Source: Undaria pinnatifida (lineage: Eukaryota > Sar > Phaeophyceae > Laminariales > Alariaceae). Taken from it: a stretch of 64,000 bases of DNA. The notes below the pieces were generated by a model that did not search any database, was not told where the DNA came from, and saw only the letters and a program-made list of their open reading frames with translations. The stretch is taken from positions 14,007,401 through 14,071,400 of the forward strand of contig JABAKD010000010.1 of NCBI GenBank assembly GCA_012845835.1, in the 5' to 3' direction. Positions 44,340-55,852 of this stretch are shown here, piece by piece (the stretch's first letter is position 1; the number at the start of each line of letters is the position of its first letter). Made by a program: the position numbers and the translations under genes.

Positions 44340-44755
44340 TGTATTAAGGTATCAGTGGGGGCAAGGAATTAGTGGGGTATTAGGTATTAGTCCGTTTGAC
44401 CGCTTGCAAAAGGTTAACCGATAGCTTACCCAAACTAAGCCTTACAACACTCTTCCCCCCTGAAACGGCGGGATAGCAGGTCGGCCGGATATACGGGCGG
44501 ACCTGTCAATATCCAAGCGGTTTCATTTCCTGGGGGATACAGGGGAGAGTGTTTTTCAAGTTCGACATGGGGGGAAAAGTCTGAAAAAGTAAAAAGTTTA
44601 TTGTTGGTGGATAGTGGGATTTGAACCCACGACCCAAAAAAACCATGGGGTCTGTCGACGACGTCATTTGTTAAGGTATTCGTGGGGTATCAGTCCGTTT
44701 GACCACTTGCAAAAGGTTAACCGATGATAGCCTACCCAAACTAAGCCCTACAACA
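44340..44755 (-). mobile_element. 416-bp miniature LTR element (family 2) with CTTG target duplication
   Basis: It has the same layout as the 43437 element. LTRs are at 44669-44755 and 44340-44449 (the latter with an internal GGTATTAG duplication), and the T arm reads GGTTCAAATCCCACTATCC. CTTG flanks both ends (44336-44339, 44756-44759). Confidence 0.87.
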
Positions 44756-44885
44756 CTTGGATGGTTCGAGCCGGCCGCACAAACCTCGGCCGATTTTGAA
44801 AATAGCATGAACCGCGAAAAGGAGGATGCGCGAATACTCATTCGCACCCCTCGCCCCTCCCCCGCGAAAATGCCGGGTGGAAGGC

Positions 44886-45145
44886 GTTACGGATGCATGC
44901 TGACGATAGAGAGAGGTAGCAGTTTTCATCTGAAATATTTTCTGAACGACGGGGCTCCTTAACCCAAAATCGTCGGAAAATACGCCCCCTTAATTTTGGC
45001 GTGATTCACATTTTTGTGTACCTAGAGTCCATGAGGTTTTCATCCGGTAACTTTTTTCTCCAAATCAGTTTTTGGGAGAGGTCTCAAGCTCCCAAATGGA
45101 GGATTCTCAGAAAAAAAGCGGTGTACCCCTATTGTAGAACGCGTC
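44886..45145. mobile_element. MITE-like element, copy 7
   Basis: It starts CGGATGCATGCTGACGATAG and ends ATTGTAGAACGCGTC. The interior has CTGAACGACGGGGCTCCTTA, TTCATCCGG and CAGTTTTTGGGAGAGGTC. Confidence 0.8.
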
Positions 45146-45407
45146 TAAGGACGGCGTGCGCGACCCTGCAGCAAGGCGTTAGGTACACAGTCTAGAGGTA
45201 CATAGTGATTCTCAAAGAGTACTGTCGCTGAGAAAATGGAGAAACTGCTCGCCGAAAACGACCAGCCCGGGTGGGGTTTCCACAAGCACTTGCATTGGGA
45301 AGCACGGTCGGGATGGGAGGGAATAAAGCGATAAGTAAGTGAACAATTCGTTAGGGATGAGGACGACGAGGATGGCACAAATAAATGTTGTTTAAATGCC
45401 TAAACAC

Positions 45408-45470
45408 GTCAGCTGTGAGTTCGACAAATTTAGGGCCGATGCTCATGGAAGCTGCGTGATACACCTTATT
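45408..45470 (-). repeat. Hairpin repeat copy
   Basis: On the + strand it reads CAGCTGTGAGTTCGACAAAT, GGCCGATGCTCAT and GCTGCGTGATACACC. The stem TCGGC/GTCGA keeps pairing through a G-U. Confidence 0.75.
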
Positions 45471-46762
45471 TTGTGACTACTACATGGAGGAGTTAAATTA
45501 ACACACACGATACATGCATGATGAAAATATATGCGGAAGTAAGTGTGGTGAGCTTAGTTAAGCTTTACTTTTTCTTTCAAAATCATCCCGACTACTACTA
45601 CTACCACTAGTATTGTTGTGCGGGCAGCACACGTAACAAAATCATTACTAAAATGGAGTACTAACAATACCCAGAAGTATTACTATTAATATCAATAACC
45701 TATCACACTAAGCACTACAACATCAATACACAGTTGCAGTGTATGTAGTAAATATATCCGTTTATTTTACACAAAGTGTTTTAGTTACGGGACAGCAAGG
45801 TGCGCATTCGTGAACGATGGGGTCGGGGTCTTTCTGCAAACCCCTCAATACAAAATCACTGACGCTCGACCCCACCATCACCGAGAGAGAGTTCTCCCCA
45901 AACGACCGCTCGCACTATCGCTTGGAGATTCGTGAACCCGCTATCGACGACATGACGGGGGTAATCCGGAGTGTACGCCGAGATGGAAGGCGGCCCAGGG
46001 TCAGACTGTCTGCCAATCAAATTGCTGAAACTCGACCACCTCGAGTTCACTCATTGCCTTCACCGCATCGTTGTCAATATTGCTAGGCAAACAGGTAGGT
46101 GAGATGAATGATGCCCCCTCCAGCAATGAATGGAAAGATTCGACCGATCAAGATCCTTGGTCCGACAAAATTACCTTTTTTTCACCAGCTAATTAGTACT
46201 ACGATACATACATACAGGGGAATTTCACTATTAATAGTAGTAGTGAAAAAAGTGTGACCCTGATCAGTGAAGCAAAACATACTGAACACGTTACACGTTA
46301 TACACTCTTGGCCTACCCAAGTAAACCGCTTTCTGATTCCAATACTCTCTACCATTCGAAACCTGAATACGATCTTGCCAAGGGTAGTGGTTATCGCGCC
46401 GCAAATATCTTAGTTAGCCATTTTACGCACACACCGAAGTATACGATGAAACTTAGTGAAGCCTTGCACCAACAAGAAAACCGAAACACTACCAGTCGGG
46501 TGCTGGGCACCGCTGCAACTTAAACTGCAAATTTTTCGTTACTGCGCCGTTTTATGAGTGGGGTTTTGATATTATTCCACACACAGAGAAAGGGGGTGCA
46601 CTTACTTGGAGGCTGTGGGAATCACTTCTTCTGCAGCCAGCGCTATACGCGGGGGGGCGTTACGTACGCCAGCCTTGGCGATGTGCATAATCGAGGAGAG
46701 GGCTTGAATTCGGAGGAGATGCGCTATCAGCCATAATCACATGTCATAAAACAACTCCGCAC
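45471..46762. other. Intergenic stretch with two short unassigned frames
   Basis: Frames 45817-46086 (89 codons) and 46254-46523 (89 codons) look less repetitive than most others nearby but match no family I know. Evidence for coding is weak. Confidence 0.4.
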
Positions 46763-47121
46763 TGTTATAAGGTTTCTAAGTTTGGGCAAGCCATTGGTTA
46801 ACCTTTTGCAAGTGGTCAAACGACGCGTGCTACGATAGAGGCTGCACCATTTTTTTTCCGAGTTTTTCCTGAAATTGGGAGCTTAAGATCTCTCCCAAAA
46901 AACTGATTTGGAGAAAACCAAAAACCTCCCACACCGGATATGAAGAATTCCATGGCCTAGGTACACAACGAGAATCAGGCAAAACAAATGGCCTAAAAAT
47001 TTCCGACGATTTTTGGATGAAGGGGAGCCCTGTCACTCAGAAACCATTTCACACGACAACAATCACCTCTATATCGTAGCACGCGTCAAACGGACTAAAA
47101 TACCCCACTAATTCCTTAACA
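46763..47121 (+). repeat. Family-2 LTR split by a MITE insertion
   Basis: The LTR starts TGTTATAAGGTTTCTAAGTT and breaks at GTGGTCAAAC. It resumes after the MITE with AAACGGACTAAAATACCCC and ends ATTCCTTAACA. A GGCGTCGTCGGCAGG site follows. No second LTR is seen, so this is an LTR fragment with its primer site. Confidence 0.85.
46822..47087. mobile_element. MITE-like element, copy 8, nested, with AAAC target duplication
   Basis: At 266 bp, it starts GACGCGTGCTACGATAGAGG and ends TATCGTAGCACGCGTC. AAAC is repeated at 46818-46821 and 47088-47091. The intact family-2 LTRs elsewhere show the empty site GTCAAACGGACTAA, which proves insertion at this exact point. Confidence 0.92.
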
Positions 47122-47660
47122 AACGAGGCGTCGTCGGCAGGCAGCACCCCTGACTGGGGGGATGATGTATCATCAGCCGTAGTTACTGCCAAAGGCCCGA
47201 CATAGTCTATATGGCGAGGTGTCAAGGAAACGCTGTCATGGCTAAGGGGCAGAGGGATGTCGACGCTCTGGCAGGGACCACGGCCTTTTCTGTGGGGTTA
47301 TTCTTGATAGTTGGGCTCCTGGGTACCCGCTTGGAAAATATGACAAGAGAGGGAGAGGAAGTCCAGATTGATAAAATGGGGCTCCGTTCCTGTACCCCGA
47401 AGCCCGCTTCCAGGCACAAGCCACATTTTGGACCTAAGTCCACTTTTCGACCTCACTAAGCCCACGTCTAGGTCTAACCTCAATCTTTTTGTGGGCCTAC
47501 GCCCAGTTCTAGACCTACAGTATTTGCCGGCGTGTTCCCGTATAGGCAGCGCCTGCGAAGAATAGGAGTACTGTGTTGGCACTAACACTGCACATTTTAG
47601 GATGATGTGGCAAACAAAATTTGAGTCATGTAGCTTCAAAGAATATAAAATACATCAATA
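47122..47660. other. Intergenic stretch
   Basis: Diverged CCTAAGTCCAC / CTAAGCCCACGTCTAGGTC units lie at 47430-47520. No gene is recognised. Confidence 0.5.
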
Positions 47661-47755
47661 AAAACGAGCGGCCGAGGTGTATCACGCAGCTTGTGCAAAA
47701 AAGTGAGTATCACACCTTGAATTTATCGAACTCAATGTAAAAGCCGGTCGCGCCG
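47661..47755 (+). repeat. Hairpin repeat copy, stem lost
   Basis: AAAAACGAGCGGCCGAGGTG, TATCACGCAGCTTG, AAAAAGTGAGTATCACACC and ATCGAACTCA are present, but the stem arms no longer pair. Confidence 0.75.
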
Positions 47756-48011
47756 GTGGCTTATCAGGTTACCCTCGAGCCCCTCCCTGGTATATTATAG
47801 GTCAGTTTCGTGAGTTCGAGACCCCCCGAGAGTGCATATACTCATATAAATTCGTAGGAACTTTTTCTTGTTGTGCATAAGTTGACTTGCGGAAAGCGCG
47901 AGAGCGTGAGTTAGCAACGACACTCTCGATGAAAAATCGACGAGCAGTGGGATTGTTGAACCCTATGCGCGATAAAAAACAGAACCGGGGGGGGGGGAAG
48001 GGACAACACCT

Positions 48012-48024
48012 GTTGTTGTGGTGG

Positions 48025-48118
<94 letters not shown>

Positions 48119-48132
48119 AGTTGTAGTTGTCG

Positions 48133-48169
<37 letters not shown>

Positions 48170-48170
48170 G
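48012..48170 (+). repeat. (TTG)n microsatellite, about 155 bp
   Basis: The array is nearly pure, with a few TAG and TCG interruptions at 48118-48132. Confidence 0.97.
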
Positions 48171-50003
48171 GTGTTCTCAAATTGACTCGCATGATCAAGT
48201 CCCTGGTCACACTGTGACCACGGCTTGTTCAGAAGATGGAAACGTAAAGAAGGTGAAAAAAAAGACAGTAGTACAAGAAAAAAAATGTCAGCTAGTATGA
48301 GACGTATTTGAAGAAAATATTGCAAAAAATGTCTCACCCACAAGGAACGCTGTTAGTAACTCACCGCAAAATGTTCATGCATTACCTGGTATATCATTTA
48401 GCTACTTACGTACACAGACAGACGTGCTGTAGCATAGGGTAGTGTAGTCCTCTTCTACCTCGTAGACGTCGCTCCGACAATCGTCGAATATCCTTCCACA
48501 AAGCAGCAGTAGTAGTGTAGTTAGTAGTAGTAGCACTTTTACTCAGTAGTAGTAGTAGTTAGTGAAGCATTAACAGTAGTAGTAGCATCTCTCCTATGAC
48601 CCTTCTGCAAACCATTTCCCCGTTTCCTTTCCCCACATCTTTATCACGGGTTTTGCGACAAATAAATGCATGCACATGCACAGGATAATAGCTATAGTAT
48701 ATTATTATAAAGTCTGGGTTCAACTTCGATCTCTCGTAAAACATTCCCAGACAAAAGTAGCACGTGGCGAGACAACCAACTGCAACACCATGGCAACACC
48801 CATAAAAAACGAGGAACCTACTACTGGTATGCACGAACCCTCCCTCTCCTTTCTGTGCCTACTACTGTAGACCGGCTTTTAGTATCGTTCTGTAAGCCAC
48901 CCTCGATTGATTGGTCAATTAGCCGCTGATAGGACAGGAGGAGCTACTTTTGGCATCGTGTGCTCTACTAGTACTACTACTAATAATAATGCTAATTAAT
49001 ACTTCGTATATCACGCACCACAACGGCGCCGTCCGTATACCTGGTGTGCTGACGCATGCATGATATTTTCATGGAAGTTTATTTTAATTTGGCGGTTGTG
49101 TGGTTTTCAAATTTGGCGATGATTATTCGTTGGACCAGGGTGTGGTGGTGGTAATTGAAAGCGGACCCTCCCTGAGGCTAATAACGTATGTACAAGTAAG
49201 GTCAGTGTGGAGAGCTTGGGTGGGTGGAGGTGGGACCAGAGGCTGTTTATTGGTTATTACAGAGATTCGGTGCTAGAACAGGACGAAAGGAAACACACAA
49301 AAAGTGGACCATCCCTGCGGCTAATAACGTATTATTAGTATTATGTGTACAAGGGTCAATTTGGAGATCTTGTGGGTCCGGGTGGGCAGCCACCAGGTAG
49401 GTGTTATTATTAATTATTACATGATCTCTTCTTGTTCAAAACAGGGCGGGCTGAAACACACAAATGAAGCATCAACCATTCGAGCTCTCCCATGTTGTAC
49501 GACTGCCTTGTTGCGCATGTGTGAGGCTTTGTAAAATGTGTAGACCCCAGACAACACGTTTTTTATTTCTCGCGTGAAAAGCTAAAAACCAGAACGCCCG
49601 TACGGCGTGCGTGCTGTTTCTACCCCCCCCACCCCCCGCTTCTTTATTTAAAATAATTGTTGTGTTCTCCGTCACCTACAATGAGTGATAATACTACGTA
49701 CTCCACATTATATTTGGTTCTTTCTGAGTACCATCTACCCCCGTAATACGAAGAACGGGAATATTCTCGGTAGTAGAGTTGATCGTGTTTCTTGTTTGCA
49801 ACTTTGCCGTTAATCGTCAATTTTCTTGGGTGTTTTTTTGTTTGTTTCTCGCTGTTTTATTTTTCGCGTGGGGGACATGCATGCAAGCAGTAGAACCCTC
49901 TCTGCTGGCGGCTAATAACGTACCAGGTACCCAGCTCAACAGGTTCAGTCTGGAGGGCTCAGATCCGCGGGGGGTGTTGTGGGATGTACTCACACTGTGG
50001 TAG
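48171..50003. other. Intergenic stretch with three copies of a short repeat
   Basis: Units near 49166, 49305 and 49887 share ACCCTCCCTGMGGCTAATAA, CGTA, then GGTCARTNTGGAGRGCT. TAG/AGT-rich runs lie at 48505-48590. There is no recognised gene. Confidence 0.55.
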
Positions 50004-50007
50004 TAGT

Positions 50008-50288
50008 TGTAAGATTATTGGGCGGGGACACAGAGTGTCCCCTGCAGGTCTGCCAATTAATTGAGCAGGTCCTCGGAGAGTACAGTACTCACTTTCTTAG
50101 TCTTCGCAGAGACGTAGCTTTATTCGATTCCACCCATGGGCCCCGGATGGCTTCTGAGATTCGGGGCACGTGCCTCCGATCTATTTCCTGACTATCCCGA
50201 ATATAAAACGCCAACCTCAGTATACGAAACCCATCCAAATTATCTCAATACCGATAATTTACAGGCCTTTCGAGGCCGTATCTTAACA
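50008..50288 (-). repeat. Solo LTR (family 1) with TAGT target duplication
   Basis: On the minus strand it starts TGTTAAGATACGGCCTCGAA and ends CCCAATAATCTTACA, 281 bp. TAGT flanks it at 50004-50007 and 50289-50292. It is the expected product of recombination between the two LTRs of one element. Confidence 0.9.
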
Positions 50289-50292
50289 TAGT

Positions 50293-51477
50293 AGTATTTT
50301 TTTGCAGAAGCTTGCCGTTGGTAAAATCAAACTTTGTTTGTTTGTTGGCTTTGTTTGGTTTTGGTGGGGGGGTGTTTTTGGTGCGACTCCACAGATAAAA
50401 CCTGGTGGAAAATTGACTCTTTCGCCGCGGCCGACGGTTATAATAGTTGTGTCGCAATTATGTTAGCTGATTTGACTATGCGTCACCGGCTGATCAGATG
50501 TTAGACCTTTTTCGAAACAGTGTTGTACCCCATCCAGGGCCATTTTAGAGGGCCTAACAGGTCGGGGTGTGACCACAGCGTGCGACGAGGGAGCAGCTCC
50601 AGAGTGTTTACAAGAAGCAGAGCACAACAACAAACAGTGTACACTACACAGTCAGTCGTGTGTGACCCCCTCATTAGTACGGCGTCTCGCCAGACGACGA
50701 TACCCGCACTATTAAAGTGGGGCCACCGCACTACATCCCGGGATGGTGCATTTACAGTAGTAGTAGTAGTAGTAGTAGTAGTACTTTGTAGGACGAACAA
50801 GAGGTCGCGACAAGACACGCGAATATTTCACAGTGCTTAAGCGCTAAACTGGGCTGACCGCACAGCGTTAAACGGTACCGCGCGTTAACGCTGGACCTCG
50901 CGCGATTGTAGTATAACATATCCCCTTAAATGTGCGCCACATGAATTATATCTAGGGTCCGGCCTTGTACTACGCAGACCCCGGACATTCCCCCCCCCCC
51001 CATTAAATGTGCACCATAAAATAAATGTCATAACAAACCAGAAGGAAAAGTAGGCGCTACAGTAGAACAGAGGCGTCATAGAAGAGTTTGTGCATATATT
51101 ATACCTATAGGTTTCCTGGGTTATGTATGGGTTTCCCTTACAGTAGTAGGTTGTCAACCACTACTGTTGTACCCAAGCGAATGGTTTAGGAATGCACTGA
51201 TCTCGACACATTGACGGGTTTCTTCATGATGATGCCGCACATTATTCATTATTCGGATGGGGGATATAATAATATTAAAGAAACACTGACCGAGATACAA
51301 AGTCAGCGTTTGTTTTCATCAGTAGTACTTGTAGAGGTTATCTTATGTGTGTGGTGCCGAATGTGTACGGATCCATTCCTGCACCATGCACGCATGGATA
51401 TGGGCGGGTCTTCTTGATGTATATCGAGTTCACGGTTAATTACACCCCTCCCCCCATACAAGTATGTATATGTGGGG
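50293..51477. other. Intergenic stretch
   Basis: (TAG)n lies at 50756-50783 and a C run at 50991. I recognise no gene. Confidence 0.5.
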
Positions 51478-52037
51478 TGTTGAGGAATTAGGTGGGGTAT
51501 TAGCCCGTTTGACCACTTGCAAAAGGTTAACCAATAGCTTACCAAACTAAGCCTCCTATAACACTCTCTCCCCCTGAAACGGCGGGATAGCAGGTCGGCC
51601 AGACATACAGGCGGACCTGTCAATACATTCAAGCCGTTTCATTTCCTGGGTATACCGGGGAGAGTATTTTTCAAGTTCGACATGGGGGAAGTCTGAAAAA
51701 GTTCATTATGGTGGATGTGAGATTTGAACCCACGACCCGAAAAACCCATGTCCTGCCGACGACGCCATTTGTTAGGTTATAGGTGGGGACACAGAGTGCC
51801 TCCTGCAGGTCTGCCAATTGAGCAGGTGCTCGGAGAGTACTCACTTTCTTTTCCTTCGTAGAGACGTTGCTTTATTCGATTCCACAGAGCCCCGGATAGC
51901 TTCTGAGATCGGAGGCACGTGCCTCCGATCTATTTCCTAACTTTCCCGAATATAAAGCGCCAACCTTATCATACGAAACCCATCCAAATGATCTCAAATT
52001 CGGATAATTACAGGCCTTTCGAGGCCGTATCGTAACA
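51478..52037 (-). mobile_element. Chimeric TRIM with unlike LTRs
   Basis: On the minus strand, a 268-bp family-1 LTR (52037-51770) is followed by ATGGCGTCGTCGGCAGGAC, the T arm GGTTCAAATCTCAC and a family-2 interior. An 86-bp family-2 LTR (51563-51478) closes it. No target duplication is seen (GGGG before, TGCT after), which fits recombination between two elements rather than one insertion. Confidence 0.8.
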
Positions 52038-52084
52038 TGCTGCTACTAGTTAAGCTGTTCGGAGTTTGTTGTGCGATATTACAT

Positions 52085-52420
52085 AATATTATAAAAATAA
52101 AATTACACTCCATCCAGCTGCTGCTGTGAGATCGAAGATTTTGTCCTCATTTTTGCAAGCTGTGTGTGATACTCCGATCGCGCGTATTACGGGTTGTGTG
52201 TCCTCATTAAGGATATAGGTCGGCTCGTGTTACGGGTTGTGTCCTCCTCAAGGATATAGGTCGGCGACGCCCCTTGGAACTACATTGTAGCTATCAGGGT
52301 CAACAAGGTGATGTTAGTCAGTCTGTGCACGGAAACTATAAAACCCGTTTTTGAGGGGGACAAAATCTGACAGCTAGCTGCGGAAGGAAATAAATGTGCA
52401 TCAGTTTATCAAGTGTATCC
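52085..52420 (+). repeat. Long-form dispersed repeat (400-bp type)
   Basis: It shows ATATTATAAAAATAAAATTA, the hairpin core (CTGTGAGATCGAAGATTTTG), the CGATCGCGCGTATTACGGG block and a duplicated GTCCTC..AAGGATATAGGTCGGC. It then has AAAACCCGTTTTTGAGGGGG and TGCGGAAGGAAATAAATG. Confidence 0.85.
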
Positions 52421-54604
52421 TGTAAGTCGTATAACCGGTGACGGGAGGGCAATTTATCATGTATATCCTGTAAGTCGTACAACCTGTGAGGAGAGGGCCG
52501 AGTGTTCGAGGGGGTGGGTGGGGGGGCGGGGGGGGGGGGTTGGGGCCAAAGGGTTTTAAACAGCTTGTTAGGTCGCATAGATGTAGGGGTTTGCTACATA
52601 ACGCGTGATGCTAGGTCTAGGTGATGGTGCGGGTGGTGGGGAAGGAGGGGGCGTTGGGGGGGGAGCATGAATTGGAGCAACGGCATGGATGGCTCTAAAA
52701 AGATAATGAGGTGTTATATTTTATGGACGACACAGCAGAGAGAGAGGTACATATATTATAGTCTACGTGTGTAGCCGCGGCACACTTAATAATGAATAAA
52801 TCCTTTCTTCGCAACTGCTAACAAAAGAAACGCACCACCACTCGTTACTACGATCATATTTTACAAGAAGAAGAGCAGTTTGTCCGCGAACATGCACAGG
52901 TGAAAAGATCTGGCAGGGCTTCGTTCACGCTTCGAGGACAAAATCTATTATATAAACATCGCATGCCCACGTCACTTCGCTTGGTGTATTTGTAAGATGT
53001 ATCTCTGTCTTGGATTTATCGGCCTCAGAGCCCCACATCCGCACGGCAAAAATCAAAGGCGTAAATTCGTTCATGTGAGACAATAATAATGTGAAAAGGA
53101 GATACAGAGAGGTATGCTAAAATTGCGGTAAACCGCACTACCAACTTATTACGTAAGGTATTCCGTACATACATACCGCCTGCATGATGGCCTCCCAACC
53201 TATGCCAAGCGAAGTATGATTAACGAAGTAACGTAATTGAGCGCGTGTACACTAAGCGTTCCTTTCAAAACAAAAACGATTCGCATCTCTCCCTGTCGTT
53301 CTCAATGGCGGTGACATTGCATGACCACCACCTCGCCTGTTGTATTTGGCAATATGCATCTTATAATTAGCGATGTCAGAAAACAATGGTATCTACATGA
53401 TTGTACCTATTGATTGCAATATCCTATCTTTCGATCCTTGTACAATAACAAATTATGAAGCTTTTAACACGTTGTTTACTACACCTAAGAACTGGGTTGC
53501 ATACTACATGTAACATCAAACCTTCTAGAAAATAAACATTACCAGGCGGGTGGTTTAATGGGGTGTCTTCTTGCTGCAACCGTCAGATTCGTCCCCTTCA
53601 AGGGTTTATAGTTTCCGCGCACATATTGAAATCCCCCCCCCCCCCCCCCCCCCCCGATCCCTCTTGTTTAAACGCACCACCTGAAATCAAAATCTGCCAG
53701 AGTAGTAAACACTACCAGCCAGCTGATATCATCTCATCATCCATCGAGCCATTCATGCCGTAGCTCCAACTCATCTCCCCCCCCCCCTTTTGTTCCTCGC
53801 CCAGTTCGTTCAAACGCCCCACTCACAATCGAAATCGGCCAGAGTAATAAACACTAATAAGCCATTGATATCACGTCATTATCTTTCTAGCCATCCATGA
53901 CGTAGCTTTCATTCATCCCTCCTCCCCCCCTCCAACGCCCCCTCCTTCCCCACACCCTGCACGATCGCCTAGACCCAGCACCGCGCGTATAGTAGGCCCC
54001 TACATAATATATGATTAATACGCGCGATCGAAAGATCACACACAATGTTTCGAACATCAGCAGTGTCGACCAAATCCTTGATTTTAATATTATATGTGAC
54101 CTAAACCTCTCGAAAACCCTCCCCCCCCCCCCCCCTCCCCCGCCTTTTTTTTTTCTTTTTTCTTTTTTCTTGTTCCCATCGTTTCCTCCTGCATAAACGC
54201 CCCACCTACTATCGAAATCCGCCAGAGTAATAAACACTTCCACGCCCTGGATATCGCCTCGTTATTGTTTCAGAGCCGTCCATGCCGCTGCTGCAATTCC
54301 CGCACCCACCCCCGTCCCCAACGCCCCCTTCTTCACCGAACACCCGCACCATCGCCTAGACCTATCACCCCGCGTATAGCCAACCCCTACATCTATGCGA
54401 CCTAAAGCCCTCCCCCCCCGCCCCCGGCCCCCCCCCCGCCACATTCCCCCTCCCCCACAAGAAATATTTATAGTTTCCACGCACAAATAGACCTGCCCCA
54501 CCCGTTCCCTTCCCCCCTTCCCCCCCCTCCCGCCCCCCTTTTGATCAAAATCAGGCCCCCACGTCCTCCAAAACTCCGCCCTCCCCTCACCGGATATTCG
54601 ACTT
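52421..54604. other. Intergenic stretch with C-rich and G-rich runs
   Basis: Poly-C runs lie at 53632, 53777, 54119 and 54411. Three diverged blocks share GAAATCxGCCAGAGTAATAAA with CACTAC (53685, 53830, 54210), suggesting old tandem duplication of about 140-380 bp. A degraded hairpin core may lie at 54025. No gene is recognised. Confidence 0.55.
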
Positions 54605-54895
54605 ACAGGATTCACTTGATTGATAAACTGATGCATTTCCTTCCACAGCTGTCAGATTTTGTCCCCCTCAGAAACAGGTTTTATAGTTTCCGCGCACAGA
54701 CTGCCTAACATCACCCTGTTGACCCTGGTAGCTACACTGTAGTTGCAAGGGGAGTCGCCGACCTATATTCTTAATGAGGACGCACAACGCGCGATCGGAG
54801 TATCACACACAGCTTGCAAAGATGAGTTTCGACAAAATCTTCGATCTCACAGCTGGAGTGTATTTTAATTTTTATAATATACTCTTGGAGCCAGA
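54605..54895 (-). repeat. Long-form dispersed repeat, reversed
   Basis: Read on the + strand it shows GATGCATTTCCTTCCACAGC, CAGAAACAGGTTTTATAG, CACCCTGTTGACCCTGGTAG and GCCGACCTATATTCTTAATG. The core CACAGCTTGCAAAGATGAG with TCGACAAAATCTTCGA follows. Confidence 0.87.
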
Positions 54896-55352
54896 GAGCG
54901 CACGCACAATCACTTTTTATTTTGGCTTTTTGCGTGACGGTTGTGGTCGAGAACCTGGAATCAGCAAGAACAAGAAGAAGAGTAGAAAGTGTGAACGCAC
55001 AACACGCCATCCAGATAATAGATGTGGGTGGAAGAAAAATCTATACGGACGTACCGCGCGTATAGATATTAAGGTCTAGAGCTAGCTTTACGGTGGTTGG
55101 TACCTGGTATGTCACAGCGAGCGGAGAGCGGTTGCTGCGACACTTTACCGGGTGTGGTCGTGAACATCTCATACATATACATGTACGTACATATATACAT
55201 AATATATATACACTTATTTTCAAATATAGGTAGATCTATCTAGCCCAAAATTCCCCACCTAAAATAAAAATACCAACACTAACCAGTGTTGTAGGGGGAC
55301 AAAAAATAGGACCCCTCCCAATTAAACTCACCCATACCTTTTACAAGCACCA

Positions 55353-55415
55353 ACAACGCAGCTTGCAAAGATGATCGTTGACCCCCGAAATTCGTCGAAC
55401 TCACGGCTGACGTAC
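55353..55415 (+). repeat. Hairpin repeat copy
   Basis: ACGCAGCTTGCAAAGATGAT, then TTGACCCCCGAAATTCGTCGA and ACTCACGGCTGACGTACTG. Confidence 0.8.
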
Positions 55416-55602
55416 TGAAAATATGTTTTTCATAAAATGTGGAGATGTAGATCAGCAGAGGGTACATAATATGATGGGTAAATAGTAAACTAAGTAACTA
55501 CTACTTACTGCTGTATGTAGTAGTAGTGGTTGTGTAGTAGTAGTAGAGTAGTAGTAGTAAACTGTAGTGTAGTTACTGTAGTAGTTGTAGTTAGTATTAG
55601 TA

Positions 55603-55660
55603 TTTGGTTGACCTTTTGCAAGTGGTCAAACGGACTAATACCCCACTAACTCGTGTTACA
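55603..55660 (+). repeat. Family-2 LTR fragment
   Basis: TTGGTTGACCTTTTGCAAGT and CAAACGGACTAATACCCCAC lie next to a TAG-rich stretch. Confidence 0.8.
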
Positions 55661-55816
55661 GCAAGCAGCAGCCAACAGCTACGTAGCTGCGGTAGTAATA
55701 GCGTGTTGCATTACGATTACGTACCAGGGTACGAATAGTCTAAAGCTTCTTTCGACCACGCAATGGCCACGAGAGAAAATTCTTGTGTGATATTCATCGG
55801 AGCATGACTTGCAACC

Positions 55817-55852
<36 letters not shown>

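Noticed and set aside
45817-46523. Two 89-codon frames as a two-exon gene
   Set aside because: No family match, no convincing splice sites and no repeat support.
47911-48210. Poly-Gln and poly-Thr frames
   Set aside because: Translations of the TTG microsatellite.
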